From assembly GCA_015056885.1 (NCBI GenBank), contig SVFL01000008.1, positions 1-64,000 on the forward strand: a stretch of 64,000 nucleotides of DNA. Reading direction: 5' to 3'. The notes beneath the pieces were generated by a model. It was not told the DNA's origin, ran no database searches, and was given only the letters and a program-made list of their open reading frames with translations. The DNA comes from Lachnospiraceae bacterium. GTDB lineage: Bacteria > Bacillota > Clostridia > Lachnospirales > Lachnospiraceae. Both the position numbers and the translations under genes were made by a program. This document shows positions 52,889 through 62,024 of the stretch, one piece after another; positions within the stretch are counted from its first letter, which is position 1; each line of letters opens with the position of its first letter.

Positions 52889-53854
52889 CTATAACATCCA
52901 CCTCATATCCTCCGGCAACGGCGCAGTAAAACTCATAGGCTGTCCGGTAATCGGATGCTCAAGATCCAGCTTATAGGCGTGCAATGCCTGTCTGGTCATC
53001 CGGGAAGTATCCGGATTATAAAGGTAATCCCCTATCAGGGGAAAGCCAAGATATTTCATATGAACACGTATCTGATGGGTACGGCCGGTTTCCAATAAAA
53101 GGGAAATCAGGCTGTGCCCGTTTTTGTTGTGGAGTAGTTTGTAATGAGTGACAGCCTTCTCGCCATTTTCAAAATCCACGATTCGCTCAATAATAGAATC
53201 TTCCTTGCGGGCGATGGGAGCGTTGATTGTGCCAAAAGAGGGTGTAACTTTTCCCTTAGCAATTGCCAGATATTCCCGACGAATGGTCTTTGAGGAGGGA
53301 ATATCTTGTTCCCGACGAATGGTCTTTGAGGAGGGAATATCTTGTTCCCGACAAATACCGTCCCCCCCTTTGGCTGCCACCATAGCAGACAGAATCCCTG
53401 CACTGACTACATTTTTGGCGATGATGGTAAGCCCCGAGGTGTCTCTGTCCAGGCGATTGATGCAGCGGAATACAAAGGGGCGGTTTTGCTGTGCAAAATA
53501 CCATGCCAAAGCATTTGCCAGAGAATTGTCTCTGTTGTTCTGTGAGGGGTGGATGGGCATGCCGGCGGGCTTGTTTACCACCATCAAATCTTCATCTTCG
53601 TAGAGGATGTTCAGAGGGAGCTCCACCGGTTCCACGTATTCGGAGGACTTTTCTTCGGCCAGGCGAATCTCAAGCTCGTCCCCCGGCTGCATCAGGTGAT
53701 TTATATAGACAGGCTGATTGTTTACCAGAACACTTTCTTCCTGCGCCTTTAAGACAATCAGACTGCGACCGGAGAAACCTTGCTGTTTCAGAAAAGCTTT
53801 TACTGAGATGGGCGTATTTAATTGTGGTATGGTATATTGAAAAATACGCTGCAT
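52889..53854 (-). CDS. RluA/RluD-family pseudouridine synthase with internal repeat insert
   Basis: The 321-residue protein has an S4-like N-terminal domain (about 14-65) and a catalytic domain with INRLDRDTSGL, where D136 is the nucleophile, LLETGRTHQIRVHMKYLGFPLIGD, and the end segment. Between AKNVVSAGILSAM and RREYLAIAKGKV lies an insert of about 30 residues, including two copies of the dodecapeptide unit REQDIPSSKTIR encoded by a 36-bp tandem repeat. The catalytic core is intact. It isomerises uridines in 23S rRNA or tRNA. It is 25 bases downstream of the NatB-like gene on the same strand. Confidence 0.92.
   Translation of the reverse strand: MQRIFQYTIPQLNTPISVKAFLKQQGFSGRSLIVLKAQEESVLVNNQPVYINHLMQPGDELEIRLAEEKSSEYVEPVELPLNILYEDEDLMVVNKPAGMPIHPSQNNRDNSLANALAWYFAQQNRPFVFRCINRLDRDTSGLTIIAKNVVSAGILSAMVAAKGGDGICREQDIPSSKTIRREQDIPSSKTIRREYLAIAKGKVTPSFGTINAPIARKEDSIIERIVDFENGEKAVTHYKLLHNKNGHSLISLLLETGRTHQIRVHMKYLGFPLIGDYLYNPDTSRMTRQALHAYKLDLEHPITGQPMSFTAPLPEDMRWML
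53273..53352. repeat. 36-bp tandem repeat (2.2 copies) within the pseudouridine synthase gene
   Basis: Unit one is 53273-53308 and unit two 53309-53344, identical over all 36 bases; a third begins with TTCCCGAC and then diverges. The unit length is a multiple of three, so copy number change would keep the frame. Confidence 0.95.
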
Positions 53855-53879
53855 GGTTCCTCCTTCGAATAGTCATGGT

Positions 53880-55928
53880 TTATTTGTTTTGAGCAGTTTT
53901 CTTAGGGGCGGGCTTTCGTCTGATCAGGAAAGCGCCGGCGCTTATGCATACAATCGAAATTGCCAAAACAATCAATACATCGCTTACAAGTAAATCTTCT
54001 TTAAATAAAATGGGAAGCAGTTGTTCCACATCTTCTCCATAGTAGAGCACCACTACGGAAAAGGCATTGTTGATAAAGTGCATAAGGCAGGATAACGCGA
54101 TACTTCCACTCTTATATGCTGCGTAACACAGTGCTATACCCAACAGTCCTGTGGTGAAGAATTTAATCAGACTCATGTGGTAGATACCAAACATGGCAGC
54201 CACAATAAGAATCGCTGTCCAAGGCTTAAATTTCTTTTTGGCAGCAGCCAGAAAATATCCTCTGAAAAGTGCTTCCTCACAGATGGCAGGAGCCAGGGCA
54301 ATTACCAGCAGAGCAGGAACGAAGCCCACACCGTCCAGCATCAGCATAAAGTTTTCATTCACACTTGCAGCATCCTGGGGCCAGATATAAGTCAGTGCCG
54401 CGGAGAGCATGGTTACAGATAAGAAGGTTCCCACTTCTAACAACACAGCACCCAATATACCGGTGGGTTTGGGCACTTTTAAGGAGAAGGTCTGCTTAAA
54501 GTCCTTCTTGGTGTACCAGGCAGCAAAAACCGGAACGGCAATAATGAGAAGTTGCGTCCACAGTACGCCCAGAAAAGGGAATTTCAACTGCAACAGGGTT
54601 CCTGCATACAGTAACAGCAGCATGCTCACGGCAGCCACTAAAGCTGCATCGGAGAAATTGGGTACACCGCCCTTTTTCAAATCCTTACGGCTGGTGAAAA
54701 TCTGCAGGCTGATACCACTTTCGCCGAAGAGTACATCTTCGCTGTTGTAGATTTTGCTGAGCGCCATCACGGCCAGTGCTGCGTAGGCTACGTTTGATAC
54801 CAATACAATCAGTATCAGGGACAGGTTGTATTTAAATACCAACAGATTGCCGATAAGCAGGCAAATATTCACCACCGGAATAGCTGCCATCAGGGGAGTG
54901 AGTTCAATGTTGGGAATAAATCCGATGTAACCGGTCAGCATCACTACCAGCAGCAGGGGTGTTGTATAGTTGTTGGCCTCCTTAAAGGATTTGGCAAAAG
55001 TGGTAACACACATGGTGATGGCACTGATAAACAGGGCAAAAGCAATAACACACAGTATTACAATGATGATTGCCGGGATAAAGCCGGCCAGGTCTATAGA
55101 CATGGAGCCTTCGGTGGAGGCATTAATCATCTCTGACAGGAAAATACCCATAAATGCCATAGATACCAGGTTCAGCAGCGCGGAAACCACAGAAACGGTA
55201 GCTACTGCCAGAAACTTACCCATAATAAGTTCTTCGTTGCGCACAGGCAGGGTGAGGAGGGTTTCCAGTGTGCCGCGCTCTTTTTCGCCGGTGGTGGTGT
55301 CGATAGAAGGGTACAGGGCTCCCATTAATATACTGGTAATCAGTAAAAAGGGCAAAATTTGTCCCAGAATGCTTCCTACACTTTCCTCCTTGCTGGAGCG
55401 GTCGTCCCATGTAAGCTCCACGGGTTTCATCAAATATTCTGCGTCCAATCCTAATTCTGTGAGCTGATTTTTGCTCATTTGCTCACGGTACAGTTTTAAC
55501 TTGTCCATAAGCATGTCAGAGGCCGCAGTGGAATTGGTTACGGAGGAGAGATAATGAACCTGGAAAGTAAGCTTTTCTTCACCCATTCCCACGGTTACAT
55601 AGGTGTCCAGCTCTTCCTCCTGAAGCATGGTTGCAGGGTCATCACATTCTATGATTTCCAAAGTATAGCTTTGGTTTTCTTCGCTTTCTTCAATGAATGA
55701 AACAAGAGTATCCTTGTCGTACGTGATTCCTTCCTCTTCCGCGATGGCAACCGTATAGGAACCGCTCTGGATGGTTTCGGTGACTGCGGTAGATACAAGC
55801 AGTGCTACTACCATAATCAGTGGATAGAGCAGCAAGGGTACCAGCACCATCATAATCAGAGTTTTCTTATCGCGGAAAAGGTCCAGCATTTCTTTTTTGT
55901 AAATGGATTTGATTTTACTTGTCTTCAT
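53880..55928 (-). CDS. ABC-2 permease (NatB-like) fused to a CPBP intramembrane protease
   Basis: The 682-residue protein is read from the ATG after AAGGAGATGCCAGCC. The first 400 residues are a NatB/ABC-2 permease: membrane helix near 20-40, a large extracellular domain (about 45-200), then helices including the GEKERGTLETLLTLPVRNEELIMGKF loop. The C-terminal 230 residues are a CPBP (CAAX-type) protease: CEEALFRGYF, FGIYHMSLIKF and HFINNAF supply all three catalytic motifs. The pair with the upstream ATPase resembles the Bacillus Na+ extruder NatAB; the substrate is not proven. Confidence 0.88.
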   Translation of the reverse strand: MKTSKIKSIYKKEMLDLFRDKKTLIMMVLVPLLLYPLIMVVALLVSTAVTETIQSGSYTVAIAEEEGITYDKDTLVSFIEESEENQSYTLEIIECDDPATMLQEEELDTYVTVGMGEEKLTFQVHYLSSVTNSTAASDMLMDKLKLYREQMSKNQLTELGLDAEYLMKPVELTWDDRSSKEESVGSILGQILPFLLITSILMGALYPSIDTTTGEKERGTLETLLTLPVRNEELIMGKFLAVATVSVVSALLNLVSMAFMGIFLSEMINASTEGSMSIDLAGFIPAIIIVILCVIAFALFISAITMCVTTFAKSFKEANNYTTPLLLVVMLTGYIGFIPNIELTPLMAAIPVVNICLLIGNLLVFKYNLSLILIVLVSNVAYAALAVMALSKIYNSEDVLFGESGISLQIFTSRKDLKKGGVPNFSDAALVAAVSMLLLLYAGTLLQLKFPFLGVLWTQLLIIAVPVFAAWYTKKDFKQTFSLKVPKPTGILGAVLLEVGTFLSVTMLSAALTYIWPQDAASVNENFMLMLDGVGFVPALLVIALAPAICEEALFRGYFLAAAKKKFKPWTAILIVAAMFGIYHMSLIKFFTTGLLGIALCYAAYKSGSIALSCLMHFINNAFSVVVLYYGEDVEQLLPILFKEDLLVSDVLIVLAISIVCISAGAFLIRRKPAPKKTAQNK

Positions 55929-56694
55929 GGCTGGCATCTCCTTCCTGATGTTCAATTAAAGACAGGAAAGTGTCCCGCAAATTGGAAGTACCGGTTTGTG
56001 TACGCAGTTCTTCGGGAGTTCCCTCAGCGATGATTTGGCCTTTGTGAACCATAATAATGCGGTCACATAAGAATTCTGCTTCCTCCATGTAATGGGTGGA
56101 GTAAAGCACGGATTTGCCGGCTGCACGCTCCTTTTTCATAAATTCCACAATGGAGCGGCTGCTCAGAATGTCCAGACCCAGAGTGGGCTCGTCGAAAATA
56201 TAAGTATCCGGACTGTGTAACAGACATCTGGCAATGGATACCCGCTGGGTCTGGCCGGTGGACAGATGTTCAATCCGGTTGTCCACAAACTCAGTCATAT
56301 CCATTACTTCTGCAATTTCTTCAATGCGCTTTTGCACTGCCTCGGCTTCCAATTCATAAATATCCCCCAACATGGTCAGAAGCTCTCTGGCAGACAGACG
56401 GTTGTAAAGCTTGGTGTTGCCGGAGAGGTAGCCGATGCGCTTTTTAATCTCGATATTGTCTGTGATAGCTTGTCCCTCACGGTCCGTGATGTACACTCGT
56501 CCCGAGGTGGGTTCCATAAGCTTACCCAACATACGCAGCAAAGTAGTCTTACCGGCTCCGTTAGGACCTAAGATTCCTAAGATTTCGCCTTCCTTGATTT
56601 CTAAGGAAATATCATTCACGGCATTAAATTCGGTTTTCTGCTGTTTTTTCTCGATTTTAGTAAAGGTTTTTACTAAATGCTCTGCTCGAATCAT
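55915..56694 (-). CDS. ABC transporter ATP-binding protein (NatA-like)
   Basis: The 259-residue ATPase has Walker A GPNGAGKT (about 43-50), signature LSTGQTQRVSIAR, Walker B TYIFDEPTLGLD and the H-loop STHYMEEAE. It overlaps the permease-protease gene by 14 bases, indicating a coupled NatAB-type exporter. The signature has LSTGQ rather than LSGGQ, a conservative change. Confidence 0.95.
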   Translation of the reverse strand: MIRAEHLVKTFTKIEKKQQKTEFNAVNDISLEIKEGEILGILGPNGAGKTTLLRMLGKLMEPTSGRVYITDREGQAITDNIEIKKRIGYLSGNTKLYNRLSARELLTMLGDIYELEAEAVQKRIEEIAEVMDMTEFVDNRIEHLSTGQTQRVSIARCLLHSPDTYIFDEPTLGLDILSSRSIVEFMKKERAAGKSVLYSTHYMEEAEFLCDRIIMVHKGQIIAEGTPEELRTQTGTSNLRDTFLSLIEHQEGDASHEDK

Positions 56695-56824
56695 ATATTG
56701 CTCCCCTTGTTATTTACATGTACTAAATTTTTAAAATGCTTTGTGCCTAATTATAGCACCGGAATGTGATTTTGAATATATATATTTTATCTTTTTGTTT
56801 TAGCTATCGTGCTTATTTCCGCAC

Positions 56825-56853
56825 TTTTCATTCCATTCAAAACATGGTACACT
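56825..56853 (+). promoter_or_regulatory. promoter of pyrC
   Basis: TTTTCA (56825-56830), 17-base spacer, TACACT (56848-56853) with TGG just before the hexamer, giving an extended -10. Confidence 0.45.
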
Positions 56854-56884
56854 AGAGACGAATTTGACAAAGAGGAGGCTGTAT

Positions 56885-58177
56885 ATGTTACTCATCAAAA
56901 ATGGTTATGTGATGGATCCCAAATCCCAGACAGAAGGTGTATGTGATATCTGGGTGAAGGATGACAGTATTTATAAAATCGGTGCAAATCTGCAGGAGCA
57001 GATGACGGCGGAAGAACTGGAGCAGTGTCAGGTGATTGATGCAGAAGATAAAATTGTGGCTCCGGGCCTGGTGGATGTACATGTGCATTTCAGAGAGCCG
57101 GGATTTACCCATAAGGAGGATATTGTTACAGGTGCTAAGGCAGCAGCCAAGGGCGGTTTTACTACCGTTGTGCTTATGGCCAATGTAAATCCTCACGTGG
57201 ATAATGTGGAGACTTTGGAATATGTTTTGGAGAGAGGTAAGACTACCGGTATTCATGTGGAGACCTGTGCCAACGTGACTATGGGCATGCAGGGTAAGGA
57301 GCTGGTGGATATGAAGACCCTGGCGGCCAAGGGTGCGGTAGGTTTTACGGATGATGGCGTGCCTATTATGGATGAGGCGCTTGTAAGACAGGCTATGGAG
57401 CAGGTGGCAGCTTTGGACATGCCCATCAGCTTCCATGAGGAGGATGCGGCTCTGATTGCCAATAACGGTGTCAACCGCGGTAAGGCCAGTGAGTTTTATG
57501 GAATTGGTGGTTCTCCCAGAGAGGCGGAGATTTCTCTGTCCGGCAGGGATTTGAAGCTGGCACTGGAAACAGGAGCCTGCATCAATATTCAGCATATCAG
57601 CTCCAAAGAAGCAGTGGAGCTTGTGCGTCAGGCCAAGAAGCAGGGCAAAAATGTCCATGCAGAGGCTACACCTCATCACTTTACTTTGAACGAAGAGGCC
57701 GTTATCAAGTATGGTACCATGGCGAAGATGAATCCGCCTTTGCGTGAGGAGGCCGACAGACTGGCGATTATCGAAGGTCTGGCAGATGGTACCATTGATT
57801 TGATTGCAACGGACCATGCACCTCATACGGAGGAAGAGAAGGCGAAGCCTATTACCGAGGCACCCAGCGGAATCATTGGTTTGGAGACCGCGTTGCCTCT
57901 TGCGATTACTGTGCTGGTAAACGGCGGACATCTGACCATGATGCAGGTGCTTGAGAAAATGGCGTACAATCCGGCAAATATGTATCATTTGAATGCAGGA
58001 TATCTGGCAGAGGGAGGTCCGGCAGACATTATTATTGTGGACAAGGATGCCATTCAGGTATTTGAAGAATATGCATCCAAAGCATCCAATACACCTTTTA
58101 CCGGCTGGGAGCTGGACGGTGTGGTATGTACCACCATATGTGATGGTAAGGTGGTATTTACGACGGAGGAAGTATAA
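56885..58177 (+). CDS. pyrC: dihydroorotase
   Basis: The 430-residue protein starts at the ATG behind AAGAGGAGGCTGTAT. It has metal-site DVHVHFREPG (about 58-67), GGFTTVVLMANV, NIQHISSKEAVEL, EATPHHFTL and ATDHAPHTEEEK with the catalytic Asp, plus the C-terminal amidohydrolase strand (ADIIIVDK). It cyclises carbamoyl-aspartate in pyrimidine synthesis. It stands apart from other pyr genes, with zinc-ribbon membrane proteins following. Confidence 0.96.
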   Translation: MLLIKNGYVMDPKSQTEGVCDIWVKDDSIYKIGANLQEQMTAEELEQCQVIDAEDKIVAPGLVDVHVHFREPGFTHKEDIVTGAKAAAKGGFTTVVLMANVNPHVDNVETLEYVLERGKTTGIHVETCANVTMGMQGKELVDMKTLAAKGAVGFTDDGVPIMDEALVRQAMEQVAALDMPISFHEEDAALIANNGVNRGKASEFYGIGGSPREAEISLSGRDLKLALETGACINIQHISSKEAVELVRQAKKQGKNVHAEATPHHFTLNEEAVIKYGTMAKMNPPLREEADRLAIIEGLADGTIDLIATDHAPHTEEEKAKPITEAPSGIIGLETALPLAITVLVNGGHLTMMQVLEKMAYNPANMYHLNAGYLAEGGPADIIIVDKDAIQVFEEYASKASNTPFTGWELDGVVCTTICDGKVVFTTEEV

Positions 58178-58207
58178 TATAGATAATTCATCAAGAGGGG
58201 GAGAATT

Positions 58208-59806
58208 ATGTATCAATGTTTAAACTGTTCAGGCAACATCAAATTTGATATTGAAAGTCAGATGATGTTGTGCGAACACTGCGGTACGTCCATGGATCCT
58301 TATGCAGTAGAAGAAAAAAGGGATGCCATGGAATCTGTCATTGCAAATGACGAGTATGAGGTAACGGTCTTTTCCTGCCCACAATGCGGCGGTGAATTGC
58401 TCTGTTACGATGATACGGCGGCTACTTTTTGCAGTTATTGTGGTGGTTCAACTATTTTGGACAGTCGCATCAGCTATGAAAAGAGACCTCAGTACATTAT
58501 TCCTTTTAAAAAGACCAAGGAAGAGTGTAAGGAGGAGTATGCCAAGATGATTAAGAGGGCATTTTTTGTGCCCAAGGAGATGAAGGATAAAGATTATATA
58601 TCCCGTTTCCGGAGTATTTATATGCCTTATTGGATGTATACTATGGAGCGCAATTCAAGAGTGGTCTTTAATGGCGTGAAACATAAGATACATGATAATG
58701 TTAAATTTACCGAGGTCTATACCATTAAGACAAATGTAGAGGCTGAGTATAAGGGGCTGACTTATGATGCGTCATCCGCTTTTTCGGATACACTCAGTAA
58801 TGCCATTGCACCTTATCATTGGTGGGATGCAAAGCCCTTTACACCGGCATACCTCAGCGGATTTTATGCAGATGCGGGCGATGTAAGCTCCGATTTGTAT
58901 GTGCAGGAGGCAATGGAGATTGCCAGAGATGATATGTGTCGCCGGATGAGAGAGGATTTAGAGCCCAAAAAGCTGGAGGTAGGACTTACTTTGGAGGAGG
59001 CGATGACTATTCGCAAGCCAAAGGTGGAGATGGCGATGTTACCGGTATGGTTTTTGTCTTTCCGACATAAGGACCGTGTCAGCTATGCAGTAGTAAACGG
59101 TCAGACCGGTGAGGTGGCAGGAGACTTGCCCATTGATAAAAAGAGTCTCTTGAAGTGGTCTTTTTTGTGGGCGATTCCGGTTGCTTTTTTGTTGATGTTA
59201 TTGTTCATGAAGATGAGTGCACCTACTTTTTTGGTGCTGACGACGGCGCTTGCTGCTGTGTGTTGCGTGATTTCCTGTTCTCAGAAGAGAGAAATTCGCG
59301 CCAAGGAAAATTATCTGGATGACAGGGGGAAATGGTATCCGGTAACGCCGGGACAGGTTTATCGGGTGACGGTTAATTTGGGTGACGATGTGGCAGCTGT
59401 TTTGGCAGTATTTGTTATATCTGCTATTGCGATTGGTTTAAAGTATCTTTTGGCACCGACTATGTCCGGGGTAAACGGGGATCCATTCTCTTCTTTTATG
59501 ACAATTGGTGCGACATTTCTTTTTCCTTTAGTATACGCAATTATGCCAAAGGGAAAATTCCAGACAAAAGGTACAGCCAATCTGACTTGGAGAGATTTCT
59601 TGGATACTTTGAAAAAGACAGGTGTAGGAATTGGTTTGTCACTACTTCTTTTGTTGCTGCATCCGAAGGGAGAAGCGGTATATTATATTTTATCGCTGTT
59701 GACCATGGGATTGATAGCCTGGGATATTATGGGTATCATTGACAGACATAATGAGCTGGTTACAAGAGAGATACCCCAGTTTCAGAAAAGAGGAGGAGAG
59801 TCATGA
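58208..59806 (+). CDS. zinc-ribbon multi-pass membrane protein, paralogue A
   Basis: The 532-residue protein opens with two zinc ribbons: C4/C7 with C22/C25 (CLNC, CEHC) and C57/C60 with C75/C78 (CPQC, CSYC). A long soluble region follows (IPFKKTKEECKEEYAKMIKRAFFVP, SIYMPYWMYTM, FDAS/YDASSAFSDTLSNAIAPY). Four to five membrane helices lie after about residue 315, and the tail ends FQKRGGES. The TFIIB-type ribbon only describes the fold; there is no evidence of transcription function. Neighbours are a small membrane protein overlapping by four bases, then a close paralogue. Confidence 0.8.
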   Translation: MYQCLNCSGNIKFDIESQMMLCEHCGTSMDPYAVEEKRDAMESVIANDEYEVTVFSCPQCGGELLCYDDTAATFCSYCGGSTILDSRISYEKRPQYIIPFKKTKEECKEEYAKMIKRAFFVPKEMKDKDYISRFRSIYMPYWMYTMERNSRVVFNGVKHKIHDNVKFTEVYTIKTNVEAEYKGLTYDASSAFSDTLSNAIAPYHWWDAKPFTPAYLSGFYADAGDVSSDLYVQEAMEIARDDMCRRMREDLEPKKLEVGLTLEEAMTIRKPKVEMAMLPVWFLSFRHKDRVSYAVVNGQTGEVAGDLPIDKKSLLKWSFLWAIPVAFLLMLLFMKMSAPTFLVLTTALAAVCCVISCSQKREIRAKENYLDDRGKWYPVTPGQVYRVTVNLGDDVAAVLAVFVISAIAIGLKYLLAPTMSGVNGDPFSSFMTIGATFLFPLVYAIMPKGKFQTKGTANLTWRDFLDTLKKTGVGIGLSLLLLLLHPKGEAVYYILSLLTMGLIAWDIMGIIDRHNELVTREIPQFQKRGGES

Positions 59807-60009
59807 GATACATTTGTTGTGCAGTATTTGCGTTTCTTGTAGTAATGTTGTTTAATTTTGTTTTGGCAAGATATCGTTCCCGTGTTGCAAGGACAGAAAA
59901 TGCGGAGATTTTGGAAAGTGCAATGAGTTACTATACTCATAGTGAACCGGAAATTGATTTGGAACCCTACGGTGTAGTTCAAGAGAGAATTGACCACAGG
60001 GGGTTTTAA
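59803..60009 (+). CDS. small single-pass membrane protein
   Basis: The 68-residue protein has an N-terminal membrane helix (YICCAVFAFLVVMLFNFVLA) and a charged cytoplasmic tail ending in RGF. Its ATG overlaps the stop of paralogue A. The three-base gap to paralogue B implies translational coupling on both sides, so it is probably a partner subunit. Confidence 0.75.
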   Translation: MRYICCAVFAFLVVMLFNFVLARYRSRVARTENAEILESAMSYYTHSEPEIDLEPYGVVQERIDHRGF

Positions 60010-60012
60010 GTC

Positions 60013-61653
60013 ATGTATCAGTGTTCGAATTGTTCTGCAAATATTAAATTTGATATTGCGTCACAGCGGATGTTGTGTGACTATTGTGGTCATACGATGG
60101 ACCCTTATGAAGTAGAGGAGAAAAATGATGCTCTGGAGTCTGTTATCGCAGACGATGAGTATGAAGTAACTGTTTTCTCCTGTCCCCAGTGTGGCGGTGA
60201 ATTGCTCTGTTATGATGATACAGCAGCTACTTTCTGCAGCTACTGTGGTGGTTCTACCATTTTGACCAGCCGTATCAGCCGTGAGAAGAGACCTCAGCAC
60301 ATTATCCCTTTTCAGAAGACCAGGGAACAGTGCCGTGAGGCTTATGGGAAAATGATAGCAAAGTCCTTTTTTGTGCCCAATGAGATGAAGGAGGAAGAGC
60401 AGATAGACCGCTTCCGAAGCATTTATATGCCTTATTGGGTGTATTCCTTTGAGAGAAAGGGAAAGGTTCACTTCAAGGGGTGGAAGAGCGAAGAGGGTAA
60501 AAAAGATAAACCTGTTGTTTATAAGAAGCGTTACCATATAGCATCGGAAGTTGAGGCAGAATACAAGGGGATTACCTTTGATGCATCCTCGGCATTTTCT
60601 GATTCCTTGAGTAATGCCATTGCACCTTATGAATGGTGGGGGGCGAAGCCTTTTACTCCGGCGTATCTTAGTGGATTTTATGCGGATACGGCTGATGTAA
60701 GTTCCAACCTGTATGAAGAAGAGGCGCGTTCCATCGCCAGAGAGGATATGTGTAAGCACATGCGGGAAGACCCGGCTTGTCAGGAGTATGAGTTGGAAGA
60801 TGAGCTTTTGGAAAAGATTTTGCTGGGGACGCCCGCCAAGATAGAGATGGCGATGCTGCCGGTGTGGTTCTTGTCCTTCCGGTGGAAAGAGCGCGTCAGC
60901 TATGCGGTGGTAAACGGTCAGACCGGTGAAGTGGCAGCAGACTTGCCCATTGACAAAGGACAGTTCCTTAGGTGGTCCGCTTTGTTTGCACTTCCGGTTG
61001 CAATTCTTCTGATTGCATTATTGAAGGTAAGTGCACCTACCTTTTTGGTGTTGACTTTGGCATTGGCAGTGATTAGCTGCATTATCTCCTGTTCCCAGAA
61101 AAGAGAAATTCGTGCCAAGGAAAACTTTCAGGATGATAGGGGACGTTGGTATCCGGTGACTCCCGGTAAGGTATGGAAGGTCAGTTTCCATCTGGGTGAG
61201 GATATGACTTTTATAGGCATAGCGTTGTTCTTTTTTGTAATAGTATTCGGAATATCCTATACTTTTCTTGCTATAAGCAGCATAGGCGGGGATGATTTTG
61301 CCTTCGCGAGATATTCTGATCTTGTCAAGGATTGGGGATGGGCAGCAATGCTGATGCTCTTACCCTTGATTTACAAATTCATACCGAAAGGTAATTTCCG
61401 TTCCAGAAACACAGCGAATCTGACCTGGGGTGATTTGCTGGATACATTAAAAAAGACCGGTATTGGTATTCTGCTGTCGGTTGTTGTTTTGATATGGAAG
61501 CCCACAGGAGATATTATATATTATCTGGTGGCGCTTGCGACCATGATAATGACAGCGGTGGATTTTATGGATATTATCGACAGACATAATATTCTGGTGA
61601 CCAGGGAGATTCCTCAGTTTCGGAAGCGTGGCGGAGAAGAAGAGGGAAGGTAG
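60013..61653 (+). CDS. zinc-ribbon multi-pass membrane protein, paralogue B
   Basis: The 546-residue protein is clearly homologous to the protein encoded at 58208-59806: same double zinc ribbon (CSNC/CDYC, CPQC/CSYC), same VFSCPQCGGELLCYDDTAATF stretch, same order of membrane helices and the FRKRGG tail. It carries a longer loop near 165 (KSEEGKKDKPVVYKK) and a longer, more hydrophobic C-terminal half. The similarity and order suggest an old tandem duplication around the small gene. Confidence 0.8.
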   Translation: MYQCSNCSANIKFDIASQRMLCDYCGHTMDPYEVEEKNDALESVIADDEYEVTVFSCPQCGGELLCYDDTAATFCSYCGGSTILTSRISREKRPQHIIPFQKTREQCREAYGKMIAKSFFVPNEMKEEEQIDRFRSIYMPYWVYSFERKGKVHFKGWKSEEGKKDKPVVYKKRYHIASEVEAEYKGITFDASSAFSDSLSNAIAPYEWWGAKPFTPAYLSGFYADTADVSSNLYEEEARSIAREDMCKHMREDPACQEYELEDELLEKILLGTPAKIEMAMLPVWFLSFRWKERVSYAVVNGQTGEVAADLPIDKGQFLRWSALFALPVAILLIALLKVSAPTFLVLTLALAVISCIISCSQKREIRAKENFQDDRGRWYPVTPGKVWKVSFHLGEDMTFIGIALFFFVIVFGISYTFLAISSIGGDDFAFARYSDLVKDWGWAAMLMLLPLIYKFIPKGNFRSRNTANLTWGDLLDTLKKTGIGILLSVVVLIWKPTGDIIYYLVALATMIMTAVDFMDIIDRHNILVTREIPQFRKRGGEEEGR

Positions 61654-61692
61654 AGAGAAATGCTGTTTATAGTAGGAAATTTTTTCAATACC

Positions 61693-61722
61693 TTGACAAA
61701 TCCTACCGAAATGCACTACAAT
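61693..61722 (+). promoter_or_regulatory. promoter of the T-box/proS operon
   Basis: TTGACA (61693-61698), 18-base spacer, TACAAT (61717-61722). The predicted start near 61729 is just before the T-box leader. Confidence 0.75.
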
Positions 61723-61728
61723 CACATA

Positions 61729-61988
61729 CAAGTGGATAAATTGGCGTTGAAGAGGATTAGTACATTTTGGAAGCATCCCAGAGAGAGGACGAGACATGTT
61801 GATTTAGATGTAGAAGCATGTGGCTGAGAGGTCCTTATGTGGAAAAGTGGAACCTACCTTGGAGCTTCGTATGAAAATACGGCGTAGAACCGGCGTTAAC
61901 GGTGTATGAGGAGGATGCTTTGTGCATCAATTAGGGTGGTATCGCCGAGCCTTCGGTCCCTTGTTGGGATTGGGGGCTCGTTTTGTTT
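61729..61988 (+). promoter_or_regulatory. T-box leader (tRNA-sensing attenuator), probably proline-specific
   Basis: Stem I closes by GAAGC near 61771 with GCTTC near 61865. It contains an AGAGA box (CCAGAGAGAGG), a CTGAGAG stretch in the apical region and a specifier region AACCTACCTTGG carrying CCT (proline) codons. A stem III hairpin (GATGC / GCATC) precedes the conserved T-box AGGGTGGTATCGCCG (61933-61947), which pairs with an uncharged tRNA acceptor end, and a terminator. The proline assignment is inferred from the CCT triplets and proS downstream. Uncharged tRNA-Pro would promote antitermination. Confidence 0.9.
61946..61988 (+). terminator. T-box attenuator terminator
   Basis: CGAGCC pairs with GGCTCG, with an inner TCCC / GGGA pairing, and is followed by TTTTGTTT. 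The 5' side overlaps the T-box sequence, giving the mutually exclusive antiterminator. Confidence 0.88.
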
Positions 61989-62024
61989 ACGTACCCAAGA
62001 GTTGGCGATAACAAGGAGGCATTT

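Noticed and set aside
53273-53352. Repeat considered as a CRISPR array
   Set aside because: Units are directly adjacent with no spacers, lie in frame in a conserved enzyme gene and number only 2.2.
56888-58216. 442-codon minus-strand frame
   Set aside because: It is the antisense shadow of pyrC, which has all dihydroorotase motifs.
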